From Drosophila persimilis (lineage: Eukaryota > Arthropoda > Insecta > Diptera > Drosophilidae), in the NCBI RefSeq assembly GCF_003286085.1, contig NW_020825298.1, positions 434,001 through 498,000 on the forward strand: a stretch of 64,000 bases of DNA, given 5' to 3'. The notes beneath the pieces are model-generated. The model saw only the letters and a list, made by a program, of their open reading frames with translations, was not told the origin of the DNA and searched no databases. Both the position numbers and the translations under genes were made by a program. This document shows, piece by piece, positions 24,771 to 37,887 of the stretch (position 1 is its first letter; every line of letters starts with the position of its first letter).

Positions 24771-26674
24771 CGCTTTGTGTGTGGGTGTGTGGGAGGAGGG
24801 TGGAGGCCATGTTGTTGGGTGAGCACTTGGAAAATTCCTTAGGCGCACTGGCCAAGGAAACCCTTTTCAGTCTTCTTATTTCCTTATGAGGATGCGTGCG
24901 TCTATCCTGCGCCTTCCTTTTGTCTGTTGGCTGCCAAACATCACATCCCGTCACTTTCTTGGGCAAATAAGCGGCGACTCGCATACAAAGGACTGAAAGG
25001 CTGTTTGCATAACAATTTCTATTGATTATTTTTGTTTGTATTGAGAGCTCCCCGCCCCCGCCGCCGCCGTCGCCACTGCCTCGTGGCATGCCTCTGTCTG
25101 GGGCAAACAATGCAGCAAAGTATGCCGGGAATTTCTATTATAACCGCAAAACAAAGGACACAACAAAGTTTCAATAAAAAGCCATATCCCATCTCCTTGC
25201 GCCGTTCGCAGTTCACCGCCTGCTAACTGTTAATGCGTAAAGTGGGCGTGGTCGAGCCTCAGTCGACAAATATCAACGCTCTGAATCAGAATCATTCGCC
25301 CGGTGCCGGTAAGCATCTGGCATCTGGCACTCATGTGAAGCGAAACTTCGATGATTTTCCTCGTGGAATCCAGGCTCAAGCCCAGGCCCAAGGTTCCCAG
25401 GCTTCCCTAATTGAATACGTTAAGTTCGTCCACCCGTCCCGCTACTTTCTGACGTCTGGACGTGCAACAATTTCATTTTGCAACTTGTGCCACGACTCGA
25501 GGCTCGAGTCTTGACTGTCACTGACTCGACTGTTGGTAATTATAATAAACAACAACTGTGTCCTGTTTACTTCATCATAATTAACATAATGGGACTTCAA
25601 GTACAAAGATGTTGACAGTAAACAAGAAAAATATGACAAGATTTCCATGTTTTCCTCGCCTTTGTCGTCGTTTTACGACGCCCCAGGACGAGCAGCACCA
25701 GCAGCAGCTCTTGGGGCAGTAACTCTTTGGGCCCCACGCTCGCCTTCCTTGGAAAAGCCACATACACATCCAAAGCCAGAGAAAGAGCGGGAACCAGAAC
25801 CAGAACCAGAGCTTGTCCTTGTCCCGTTTAGCCATTTTTCCCTGTTACTCAATGTTTGTATTGTCATTGTCTCTCCGCCGTAGCGTGGCCCCTTCGTGTG
25901 TGAGGCTCTGGTAGAGACTGCAAGAGTGCTGTTTGTCCTTTGCCTCTTTGCCGTCGTGCGATTCAGTCGTTACGGCTTTGTTGCCCCATCTCTTACTCTT
26001 AGTGGGTCTTCTGCCCCCTATTTGTCCTCCGTAACGCACTCAAATTAATGCGACTTCATTAACACTGTTTACCCGTAAATGTGTCGTGGTCAGAAGGGAG
26101 ATGGAGAAAGAGTCGGAGTCGGTCCCGGAGTCGAAGAAGCTGATGGTTCAAAGGAGCCACCGATAACCAGATTCGGAGCCATGAAATTGCGACAAAGATT
26201 TTTCTTTAAGGCGCACATATTCAAATTTAATTTCCCCAAAAGAGCAGCAGAGCGGCGGCTGCCACATGGAAGCCAAATAACCAACAAAGCACTTTAAAAT
26301 AATTTAACCACCCAGCGGTGCTCCTGTCCCCTACAGGAGGGCCCCATCCACTGCCCCTACACCTCAGGCGAGGGCCTGAGGTTGACGTTGACGCAGCCTC
26401 TGAAGGGAATGACTTTAAAATGCGACATGTCATTTCTTACTTTTCAGCATTTCCCCAAGCCAACAACACCCACCTCATTCCTGGAGGGTCGGCGGTAATT
26501 TTGTTGGGCCACACCCACTCCATACGAATGTCCCGTGGGAGTAATTTTGCGTTTTGTATTTTGCGGTTTTTTGTGCGCTCCTTCGCGCTCTCGCCGGCTG
26601 CTCCTTTCCCGCTTTCCCCGTTTTCCAGCATTGAATTCAGCTTTCGGCTTGGCGGCGGCGTCTTTTTTCGCTGG

Positions 26675-26956
26675 TTTTTATACCCGGTACTCGAAGAGTT
26701 TAGGGATATCTTAGTTTTATGATTGATTTGGTTTTGTGTAACACCCAGAAGAAAGAGTTTCTGAAAACATAGAGTATATATGCTCTTCGTCCGCATCAAT
26801 AGCCGAGTCGTTATGTCAATGTCTGTTTGTCCGTCCGTCTTTTCGACGGCCAAGATCTTAGAGACCATAAGATCCAGAGCAACAAAGTTTTGTATACTGA
26901 CTCCTGTCATATCGCACTGTTACAAGTGTATTTCAAAACAGTACCGGGTATAAAAG
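26675..26956 (+). mobile_element. Degenerate DINE-1/INE-1-like element
   Basis: The 282-bp segment is bounded by inverted ends: TTTTTATACCCGGTACT on the left and AGTACCGGGTATAAAAG on the right, matching 16 of 17 when inverted. The body carries landmarks recalled from the Drosophila DINE-1/INE-1 family: ACTCGAAGAGT near the left end, CCAGAAGAAAG, AGAGTATATATGCTCTTC, ATCAATAGCCGAGTCG and GTCTGTTTGTCCGTCCGTC. It has no coding capacity. DINE-1 is a non-autonomous Helitron-like family, so clear inverted ends are somewhat unusual and may reflect a species-specific subfamily or a different short DNA transposon sharing this core. The identification rests on memory of the consensus. Confidence 0.65.
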
Positions 26957-28179
26957 CAGAGCCGCGGTCCTTGTGACGACAGCTCACATTCCCCCTCGTT
27001 TTTTACAAATTCCCAAATTTGCTGAGGTATACATATGCTCGAAAACACACATATGCATCCGTACGTGGGAATACACTCAGCGAAAAATGCGGAGACCGCA
27101 GCAGTGGCAATGGAAGTGGCAGTGTGGATAAAGCTAGTGCTGTGACTATCTGTTAACCCCAATTCTGGCAGGCTGGCTGACTGGATGGCTGGCAGTTGGG
27201 CTTTAGTCTGTCGCACTAATCAAACTTTATCTGAGCAACTTTATGCTTGACTTTGTCTTACCCTCAATCCGTACTCCGTACTCATCCGCATCCTTGTTCC
27301 CGTTCTCGTTGTCGTTGTCGTCCTTGTCCTCGTCCTTCGCTTCCTTTGCTCCATCTTCTCTTTCGCCGCCTAAGCCTTAGTCAAACAGAAAACACACACA
27401 AAATTTTGGCCATGTAATCAAACACATGCGGATGAGGGACGGACGGGTTCCGCGCTCTCTTCTTACATAAGCGTGTTTGTGTGTGTGTGCCCAGTACACA
27501 CACCACACACATAACGGGATACATATGCACAAGGATACTCGCTGGTGCTTGCATGTATTTGTTTTAAGATGAGTTAGAAATATTCGTGCTTGGTTTGTTT
27601 TATGGCACCATAAATGCTTGTTTCATTGCAAAGTCGCACATTTATTTCCTTTTGGCGTTTTGCGGTTTCAGTTTGCGCCAGTATTCCTCCCAGTATGCCA
27701 CCAGAATCCTCCCGCCTATACCCTACACATGCGCACATTAAAGAGCTGTAGAGGATTGCTGGACTGCTTTAAAGCCGTCACGGGTACGGGAACGGACAGC
27801 AGTATGCACGGGTATGCAAGAAATCGAATACTAAATTTACTTTACGCCGGATACAAGAGTTGGTACGAGTATATGTATATTGAAGTTTATGTTCGAGTGG
27901 AACGCGTTGTGATAATAAACGCAAATGACTGCTACGGGAATTGGTGAACAAGCGCTCTTTGGACAGGAGCGGAAACGAAACGAAACGAAAAAGGACCGCA
28001 GCGGCAGCCACAAGTTGCACAGCGCACAAATTCGCTTCTCATTTGCCAAAGAGCGCGGCGGGCGAGATGATTTTGAAATTACAAAACAAGAAGAAAGTGG
28101 AAACTCGAGCCGAGCCTCATTACGCATGCCAGTGTTTTGGGAATACTGTTCACAATTTCACAAGGATATGGAAGGAAGA

Positions 28180-28223
28180 AGCCGTAACCGTAGCCGTAGC
28201 CATAGCCATAGCCATAGCCGTAG
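28180..28223 (+). repeat. GTAGCC/ATAGCC hexanucleotide array
   Basis: About seven imperfect copies of a CCRTAG hexamer, translating as alternating Ser-Arg/Ser-His in one frame. Short relatives occur near 17050 and 57200. Confidence 0.85.
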
Positions 28224-28578
28224 TCGAGCCAAGAAGGGTGACAAGCAAGAAGCAACGCAAAAGGACAAGTCGAAACGGGGAAATGGGGCAGTGCTCCGAG
28301 GCATCTTAGTGGGCGTTCGTTCTCTGTCCGTCCCTAGGAGTCGTTTGCCCCGTAATGAGCTAAAAATAAGTTCCCTACACCGGGCCAAAACAGAGGAGCA
28401 CAGAACAGAACGCAGAGCAGGACCAGAACTAGATCCAGAACCAGAAGCAGAAGCAGGACTTTGAGAGGCCAAAGACGCAGCAGCCTGATGCCGCGTCTGA
28501 TGTGATGTGAGCTGCCTGCTGATGTCTGTGCATGGTTTATGCATTAGCAGCAAAGTAAACCTCAATCAAGCACAACGA

Positions 28579-28632
28579 GTAGGGTGTATGGCGTAGGGTG
28601 TAGGGCGTAGGGAGTAGGGCGTAGGGGCGGGG
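28579..28632 (+). repeat. GTAGGGYGTAGGG minisatellite
   Basis: Six to seven imperfect units based on GTAGGG followed by TGTA, CGTA or AGTA. G-rich on the plus strand. Confidence 0.8.
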
Positions 28633-28930
28633 AGTGATAGTAGACAGGAGCTTTCATTGCTCGGTTCTCGGTGCTGCTCAGCCACAGCCCTCAAACCCTC
28701 GCCTTTACCTCGTCGAGCGCCATTAACGTCTTCAACTTCCTGTTAGTGAATATTTCAATTATTAATGCCGCCCAGGACCCGTCCTTTGGCACCCGTACAC
28801 CCGTGTAGCAACACATAAAAATGTAAAGCAGCGTCGTCGACTACCTGTTCTGTCTCTTGTCTCCAGTCCGCGTCCTCGTCTTCGTCTTCGTCTTGCTTCC
28901 TAGAAAACTTTAAGCTTTTGAGGATTCTAG

Positions 28931-28958
28931 GGGGAGAGAGAGAGAGAGAGAGAGAGAG
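28931..28958 (+). repeat. GA microsatellite
   Basis: Uninterrupted (GA)14-like run, a strong potential site for GAGA factor. Confidence 0.92.
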
Positions 28959-31900
28959 CAATGATGACGTCGTTACAGTTGTCGCCCATTCCATACCGTT
29001 CCGCTGCTGCTGCTTCATCTTCGGCTAAGCTCTGTGTGCTGATGGCACATTGTGCATTTTTCATAATATGCCTGCAATTGTGAGTGGGAAATGTCGCCCC
29101 ATACACATTAATGGAGCCAACGGAACGGATGGGGACATCTTCGGCGGGTGCGTCGTCCGTGTGACCACACAAAAGTGGCTTAGCGCAAAGCCTCGGGTCT
29201 GGGTCTGGGCTGAAAAAATGCATGCTTTCAGAGGCATCATCTGCCCAGTCGTCTCCGTCTCCGTCTCCGTCTCGGTCTTCGTCTCCGCCACTAGCCCTTC
29301 ACCGTCATCATCTCAGCGACAGCGACAGCGGCACTGTCTCTACAAGTATCTCTCGGGTTCGGTGTGGTGTGCTCTGCTCTGCTCTGCTTTGTTAACTTAT
29401 CCGTCGGGATTGGAAACAAGCTGGTGCCTGGTTAGAGCCAGGAACATGGCTGAATGACTGACTGTCTGACTGTCTGGACTGTCTGTAGTGCCTGTGCTGA
29501 CGGACTGACAGATAGACAAGCAGACCAAGCCGCATAGGCATCCTGGCTGGCATCTTGACTGCCGCTGCCGCATTTGAGGCATGGCCAGTGGGAAATTCGT
29601 ATGATCTCACAGCTTGAAAACGGCTGCGGATGCAGCTGTCTTCTGATTTATGCAGTTGTGGAGAGACTGAGTCCGGGGACAGGAGATTGATGTTCTGGTC
29701 TGTCTCGCTCTATCGTACTCGCTGGCGAACCATTCAAAGTCGTCAAGAACAGACCACGTGCTCTGCATCCATCCGTGCCGTCATCAGTCATTGATACGCC
29801 TTCGTAATCGTTGTCATTGCCACAATCCACGCCCATTTTAGCCCCAGTTCAATTCTGTTCGGTGCTCTTGAGTTCCGGTCTGTCGGTCTTGTCGTCCTGT
29901 CGTCCTCGGCATATCCCGGACTTCATTACGGGTGTTCGACGTTCGGCGCACGGTGAATTCATTTACATTGGTCCTCAGGTTAATTTTGACAAATGGCTTC
30001 GATCTCCCTAATGTATTGGAGTAATTTAGCAAAATTAATGCCCTAATTAATCAGGCAGCGTCCGCTTCGACTGAGTCCTCTACACCCAAGCCCAACCAAT
30101 CCCTACCACCTCACCCACACCCACATTTATAGACAATCTGTCGGTTATCTTGGTCTTATCGATGTGTATTGGCTGCCTGTCTATTTAGCAATCAGTTGCG
30201 CAGCTTGTCTATGTCTTACAGTCAGTCCTCCGCCCACAGTCCTCAAGGGGCGAATTCAGGACGGTGACCGGGATAGGGACTGGGTCCGGGTCGTATAATG
30301 AGGCTTAGTTTGTAGCTTAACGTGAGGCACATAAGGCGTCCCATAAGGTGGAGCCTGAGACCGGAAATACGTGAACGCGCGAAAGAAAGTGTGTGGTGCG
30401 GCCGGAACGTGGAACGGAACGCACAATACGCCAATCAAATAAATTTTGCAAATAAATTGGTATAGTTCGGGGCTCACGGCTTTTCACTGCTCCTCCCACT
30501 GTCCTCCTACTGATGAGGTGCGTGTGTGAGCAAGTCGATTCCCGCTGATCTAATACCCAAAGTTTTCGTGATTTAATGCTGCCTGTGAGCTATGGACACT
30601 GGGCGGTGGGCGATGGTCCACACCGAGATGACCGTAATTCGAGATGCCACATCTTGTTTTGCACCACGCCTTGGGTCTTCAATTATCCACAACTCAATTA
30701 GAATTTGAGGGGGACTTTCTATCGGCAACTCTACGCACCGGAAACCCGATACGCGAGCGAACAAAGTCATTAGATCGAAATCATCAGCGATATGCGGCGA
30801 CGTCCAAACATTTTATTGCTTAATTATGTCATTAATATTGAGAATCATAACTGTAGCTCCCCATCCTACTCATAGAGATATACAGACTCTTCCTGAGACC
30901 CTCTGTCTCTGTGTCTGTCTGTCTGTCCGCGAGGAAAAAACTCAATTGGTAACAAAGATATTTAGCAATTTCCGGTAGCTGCGTTCGGCTCCAACGCCTT
31001 CTTCCATGGTTCCATGTTGATAAATTCGACTGAAAATAATTTAATTTTGTAATTTTGCCGGCGCTACGACGGCAGCCAAAGACACAAGCACGAGCCAAGG
31101 GAGCCAGACGGAACAGGAGCGGGGCAGCTGGGGCTGGAGCTGGGGCTGCCTTCTCAGCCGCATAATTTTTCCACTTTCGCTATCGAGTTTTCCGATGCCC
31201 CGCATCGTCGAGTCGCGTCGCGTCGATTCGCCTCGCTCCAAGTTGTCAGCGCGCCAAAACACAAATTGGCATAAATGTTTTTTAGCATTGACAAAACGGT
31301 TTTTGGCATATACATGGAAGCCCTATCGATATCCTTGATCTAAATTGTGCACCACCGCAAGCGATCAATAAAGGAAAGTATACTCGCACTTGGACAAGTA
31401 TATTTCGGGTCTAGGGGCTACGGTCTAGTGTCGAGGCGCCGCGTCTCATAGGACGAGGACGAGAATGAGGCGCAACGCAGCGCAAGGAAAGGTCCTGCCT
31501 GAGTGGGGATTTGCATGAACAGCGATTTAGTCAAAAGTTGCCACGAATGGCCTTTCAACTTTCGCGCCGATAAAGTTTCGGCTTTTATCCTGCCCCTGCC
31601 TTTTCTTCTGTGTCTTATCCACCTTCCTGCCGTCACATCCTGTTTGGAACAATAAAACTGTATTATGAAATTAACAAGTTGTAAAAGCAATTTTAATAAG
31701 CATTTGTGTAAATAATTGCCATTGTCTCTCCTCACAAAATTGCCCCACGTACTCGTACTTTCCGGCGCGAATACGACTTCTGCTGCAGCTGCACATTTGG
31801 GTGACAGAAGATAGTATCCTGGTGGCAGGCCCTGCGGTGAGCGTGCGGCCATTTGTGCAGTGCTTGCATATTCTTTTAATTTTGCAATTAAATATTTAAT

Positions 31901-34900
31901 GAGCTGCGCCAGGGAAAACCACGGGAACAGCAGAGTCGCCAGCATTTTGCAGTCATTGCGGCACTCTCATTAGTGGCAGAATCGCAATAGCGACGCGTCG
32001 GAGAGATGTGAATAATTACGGCGACTGACGGAGTTATCCTGCCTGCCTGCCTGTGTTTCAGGCCAGTTTTACTCTAATTGCAAAACTGTTGGCCCCAGAA
32101 CCCTGAACCTGGTCCCACCCACTCTTAGACCAAGCCATTCGGATGCCCCAAGTGGCTTCCTTTGAACGATCTGCATCAATGAGTAACCTGGAACTCAATT
32201 TGAGAAGTCACGATTGGAGACCGGCTGGCTGGCTCATTCGAAATGCAAATGAAAATGAATTCACGGCAAGTGCAAGAAGATTACAGTTCCCTGTTCCAGA
32301 CACAACCATGTCCCTCGCGGTGCATTCGGTGTTCGAGTGCAGTATCGATTGAACTCGTATTTAGTCGGATTCATGGAACTCCATGCCAATCCGGTGCGGA
32401 CTGGTCATGTGGCACTTTCATGCTTAATTGTCGCCACACGGACTCCACAAATGAGAGACCTGTGTGCCGCATATGGAATATGGAATTTTCTGCGAATTCG
32501 CATCGGATAGTATCGTATCGTTTTATGTGCATTTCACATGCAATTGTAGAATTAATTGCATACTTTTATGTGACTTTAAGGCCGCCATTCGCGTCAGAGC
32601 AGAGCCCAACCGAAGAAATCGGCTTTAATCACTGTTCACCGTCCAGGGCCACGACCACGCCCTCGCCCTCGACCAGAAGCAGCAGCAGCTACTCGCGGCA
32701 GACGATTGAGGGCTCTGTGCAATGGTCTTGCAAATCGAATGCCAATTTTCGACTCATTTCACGGAACACTTGAATTGGTCTGCAGGAACCAGCGACCAGG
32801 GAGACCGACCAGTCGGAGGACCAGCCACTCGTCGGGGGGCTTGTTTGAGGCTTGGGCTTGGGCTCTTCTCGTTTCGCTTAATCGTAAAACTTCTGTTTTC
32901 GATGGCATCGACGACAGGCGCATTGGCAAGTCCCGGATTGCCGGACTGCCTAGTTTTGTTTTCTCTGGCTTTATTACGGCTCCGCCTAACTGAGAACATG
33001 ACTGCAGGACAGGACTGCGAGGGCTGTTCGAACAATAGTTTGACTCTACAGATCGTACGAATCGCAGAGAGAGACGGCAGAAGAGACGGCAAAGCATCGG
33101 TCCTCGCCGTGCATATGGATACGACTGCTGCTGTGAGTGCTGCTTTCCGCCGTAATTGCGCGTCGCGTAGCGGCTGCTTCGACATTGGCGCTGGTTGCGA
33201 TTGGGTGTTGTTCTTTTTCCTTTGGTCTCTCGTTCGTTTAATGCTTTCAAGTTCCAATATATCGTCAATGGCCACCACATACTTCAGCTGCAGATAGCAG
33301 AAAGCAGCGCAGTTCAAGGCTGGCCCTGGCTGTGACTCTGGCTCTCTGCTTCTGGCTCGTGGTTAAGCCCCCTAATTGCGTGGCCCGTGACACCGCAGAG
33401 GCCCCTCACTGTGCCGCCTCGCATTTGAGTGTAAGTGTGTGTAAGTGTCCCCCGAAAGTGTGTCAGCTGTGTGCAGCAGCCAGCGTCGAGCGTCGACAGT
33501 CGAGAGCTGTGCGGCAGGCAGCGTATGTGGCAATTTCTGAATCGCTTAAGTTGTTGCTGTTTCTGCGGTCGATTTTCCATTAAATCGAATCGTCCTGGCA
33601 CTCGTATTGGTTTTGCGGTCATTTCCACCGCCGTTCGTCGTCCACCGTCCACCGTCGACCGTCCACCACCCCGTGGTCCCTCCACACTCCACACTCCACG
33701 TCCCCAACCCCCACTCCGACAGATACGCCAGATCCGGCAGATGTAATGGCACCTTCTCTGGACTCAGGAATCGAGTGTATTCGGTAGTTAAGGAAATGGA
33801 CTCGCATGGTCAACATTCGGGATACATTTTCCACGAGTTTCCTCAGATAAGGCAAAGCATAACAAAGTTGTGCAACGCATGGAAATTTCGCTCATAGGGA
33901 AAGTGCTTCGAACGTTCGAACGCTCGTTCCGTGATGTATTTTCATTGTAGTTCAATAAGTGCGAAAGTTCCAGCGATAACACGGAAATTGAGAACTGGAG
34001 AAATGGAGAAACGGAGCTTTGCAACAATGTTTTATCCATGGCACACATAAATTATTCCACACAGAAGGAAAGTCGCCTTTAGTTCGCCATTTCCCCATCT
34101 TTCAGTGGGTGGATGTTTGTCAAAGTTATATTATGATGTTTAGTGTTTAGTTTCTGCTGTCCGTTGGCCCGATCCACGCCTCCACGCCTCGACGACTCTG
34201 GCGGACTGGCGGAGGATTACAGTACCCCTAGTCTGCCCCATGGTGGCCACGACCGCAGAGGCTTCAGATGTTGGGGGCGGCTGCCCTTGATGTTGCGTTG
34301 CCTCCATGTCCTTTGTGCAGCGAAGTGCAAAACTTTTCAATGGGCAGCCGAGTGGAATTGACTGCACACGTAACCGAGGAGAGCGCGAGCGAGGATACGG
34401 CTGCCACTGCCGTTGCCGTTGCCGTTGCCGCTGCCTTGGAGCCAGCTGCTCGACTCTCTTTCTCAGCTTTGTTTCGAAGGACTTTTAACGAATTTCATTT
34501 AACAAACTGCGGGGTCCCCGGACGCATGAAACAGAAGGTGTCGCCCCAGAAAGGGAGTGAAACAACAGCCACAAATGCTCCAATTGTGTGTCTGTGAGTG
34601 GGTGTGTGAATGTCTTTATGTGTGTGGCCAAAAGAATGCTCGTTGATTATTTATGGGGCAACCCGGAAAACGGGGAACATTCATTAAATTTGTATACTCT
34701 GTAGTATACAAGTATAGGCCCCAAAACGCGTGTATGAGTACGAGTGTGGGGCTATCCTCTCGGGCAGCGCAGCTTCTGTCGGTTGGTAAATTGGTACATT
34801 CTATTTTGGGGTTACGGTTACCCCCAGGAATGGGTTGTAATACTCGTAGCTCCTCCAGAACTCTCTCACTCCTGCACATACTCGTAAACTCATTAGCGTG

Positions 34901-37154
34901 GTGCCCGTTATCATCAATTTGCATTAAATAACGAAACGCTAAAAAAGTTTAACGACAAAACAAATTGCCAACTCCTCTGCGACGACGACAACAACACCAG
35001 CGGCAGCAGCAGCAGCAAGAGCAGCATCAGCAAGTGGGAGCTCTTTTTGCCGTTGATTAACAATTTGTGTGCTTTTCCTCTCCCTTAGACTACCCACCAC
35101 TGTACGTGTGGCAGTGTTGAGTGTGTGTGTGTGTGGAGCTGCCGCTTGATGTATTTATTTATGCGACACGCGAAATGATAGATTTCTACTCTCCACATAT
35201 TTATCAAAATGAAAAGCAGCCAAGTCGGAATCCAGAGAGGACCCCAGTGGGAGTGCGAGGAGGCATGAAGAGAAAACAAAGCTCTAGGGAGATCCGAACG
35301 GGATGTCCCCTGCCCCTTGCCCTCTTCCACCTCGCGCTGCAGGGCAGCGAGCGAGCAGACATTTTTTTGTTGGCCTTTCATGGCAATGTCACGACGAGAG
35401 CTGAATGTTAAAAATTCCTTGATAAATTATATGACACGGCATCATGTGTCACATGGGGGGGTGCCGACAGCAGCAACAGCAACAACAACCACAGCAGCAA
35501 CGAAAGTAGGCGTCCCGAATCGGGGGCACAAACACAAATAGACGTGCAAGGTTGTGGAGTTGACGGAGCTGTCAGATTCGGTGGCAGCGCAAGTGGGAAA
35601 TAATTTGAATAATCTTCGTTACGGTGGAATTTGTCTATGGCTGGCGGGCTCTGATTCGCGGATTTGTGCGCGGGATGGACTATCATAGCTGGACGCGACA
35701 TCGATGATTGCTGGCAGGGAATGTGTACAAATATTTCATCTTTATGGCTTTAATATCCTGTACGGCTGCAAGCAGCTGCCAATATCCTGTCTGCACTTTG
35801 CTAAATTTCGAAGGATCAATGCGAAGCCTGCCCAAACATATTAACTTAATATTTTTACCCCTGCACTCCCTGCTGCCGACCAAAACACCATCTCTAGATC
35901 TGGATCCAACAAAAGGGACGTTCGTTATGGGAGCTTGTTTGTACGAGTATGAAATGACATTTTAATGCCACGTTATATTTTCATTGTTGTTGCTGTTTGT
36001 CACCATTGTTGTTCTTGCCAGCGCCATCATCGTCCCCCACCACCACCACACACAAGAGCGAGCGAGCATCGAACGGTTTGTGGCAACATGTAAAATCCAT
36101 TTATTTTGACATGAAACACATAAATCTATATTTGATCCATTTCTTTCTTTCTCCCGCGTATACACACTGCCACACGTGCAGCAAGGGGTGGCAAGAAGGG
36201 AAAGAAGGTGTAAAGTCATTTCCTTGGCTCTATAGAAATTCCCTTCGCAGCTCGGCTTTGTCTGCGTGGATGCTTTAAAAAATCAAATTTGACGTTTCTT
36301 ATAGAAAATGACATTTATGCTTTTCAATTTCACGTTGCGTTCACTCGCATTACGAGCATCCTGCCCCATGTGGAGCTGGAGCCGGAGCTGGAGCCGGAGC
36401 GTCCCCTAATTGAACTTAGCTCTGGGATAAGACTATAAGAGTGCTCGAAATCTAGTCTGTCTGCCATCGATGATGGGATGGTGACTTCTGCTTGCCGCAC
36501 TCTGGAGCCTGGAGTCTTCAGTCTCTGGTATCATTGCCAGGGCAGCAGCATAATTGATTATACACAGTGGCTGCAGATACGAGACCAACAGTGCATCTAT
36601 CTGAAACATAAACTCGACACTTCGAGCGGCCACGCCTATACCATGCCACGGCCGAGCCAGAGGAACAAGAGTATGCCATTAGTACTCTTCATTCGGACCT
36701 GCAGTTGGGGCACTTGCCACAGCTGCCCTGAATGGATTGTATCCGAAGGGTTACTCCTTTTCTATGAAGCATCTATTCCTTGATTGGTTAAATGGTTAGG
36801 TCTTGGGATATCCTTAGATTTAAGGGCATTTGGTCCTCGACTCCGAGAAACTGTTAATATGAATTATGTTTTAAGCAATGTTGCAACAATATTTGCTACG
36901 CAAATGTCCTCCTGCAGCGTCAGGGGCGGTACTCTAATCCCTGGCTGTGTGTGATCCTGACTATGCGCCTCCTGCTGCTTACTGCCTCTGCTGTCTGCTG
37001 CCTGCTGCCTCTGTTGTGTTGCTGCTTAAACAGCATGCTGTTTCTGCTTGGCCTGCTCTTCGATGATTAATTATATTGCTTTTGTTCTGCATGCTGCTCT
37101 GTATTTCTGCTGCTGCGTCTTTTGCAATACAACTGAGTATGATTCCATTTGCCA

Positions 37155-37188
37155 GAGAGAGAGAGAGAGAGTGTGTGTGTGTGTGTGG
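37155..37188 (+). repeat. Compound (GA)n(GT)n microsatellite
   Basis: A pure GA run passes directly into a pure GT run. Confidence 0.92.
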
Positions 37189-37887
37189 GTGTGTATCTGT
37201 ATCTGTGTCTGCGAATGTTTCAACTTTGTTGTTCGCCCGTAGCCCGTATCTCGTACTGCAGCCAACGCATATAACTTATACATACAGCCTCACATATGAT
37301 GCATATAAACTTATGTACATATGTATATAGTACTGCTGGCAATTTACATTGTTCGCCAACGCAGCATTCAAACAATGCGGTTGTGCACTCGCACTCACAC
37401 AGACGTACACTCTTACACTCGCGTGGCAACTGCAACGTCGGTGGGTGTCAGCAGCGGCGGCAACAACAATGGCTACACACGTTTATTGTATTTGACATTG
37501 TTTCAAAAGTTAAGTTGGCTGTGGCCACACATCAGCTCACAACTTGTGTGCATCTGTATATGTATGTTTGTGCTGTATCTGTGCATCTTTGTGTGTGTGT
37601 GTGTGTGCGTGTTTGAGGAATGAAATCATAAATCTGGAATTGCAATTGTAATCATGTTTTGCCCCAACGAGAGGCCGAGTGGCCGAGAGGTCGACACTAA
37701 ATAGTTGCATCTGCCAAAAAGGATTAAAAACGACATTTCACATATTTCATCCTCGAAATTTGCTCCAATCGAGTGAAGTGGAGTGGAGCAGCAGGCTATA
37801 CTCCACAAATCCGTTTACATCGTCAATCCTTATTTTTATGAACAAAATTTTACTTTGAAATTAACACACGCTCTGCACTGTAGTACA

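Larger units (their letters stand above)
7600..26674. other. Gene-poor interval with scattered simple repeats
   Basis: About 19 kb in which no open frame resembles a protein family, has intron structure I can defend, or shows gene-like codon use. Many open frames are low-complexity products of CT-, GT- or Ser/Pro/Leu-coding simple sequence and open on both strands. I see no tRNA, rRNA or recognised structured RNA. Long AT-rich stretches with TAAT and ATTA cores and CAG/CTG-rich patches are compatible with enhancer or intronic DNA. Confidence 0.5.
26957..37800. other. Gene-poor interval
   Basis: About 11 kb with no supported gene. It contains simple repeats listed separately and repeated short CGAGTA-type motifs. 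Open frames here are short, low complexity, or open on both strands over the same repeats. Confidence 0.5.

Noticed and set aside
31418-31945. 175-codon minus-strand frame
   Set aside because: No family resemblance, no conserved motifs, and composition like neighbouring non-coding DNA.
32243-33317. Overlapping frames of 173-191 codons on both strands
   Set aside because: Open on both strands over the same DNA with no recognisable domain; likely chance in GC-rich sequence.
35708-35965. 85-codon frame with a signal-peptide-like start
   Set aside because: Only a chance hydrophobic stretch; no family, no splice or codon-use support.
37783-37887. Upstream Met extension of the basic protein
   Set aside because: The extra 35 residues are of unlike composition; the lysine-rich start at 37888 is more natural.
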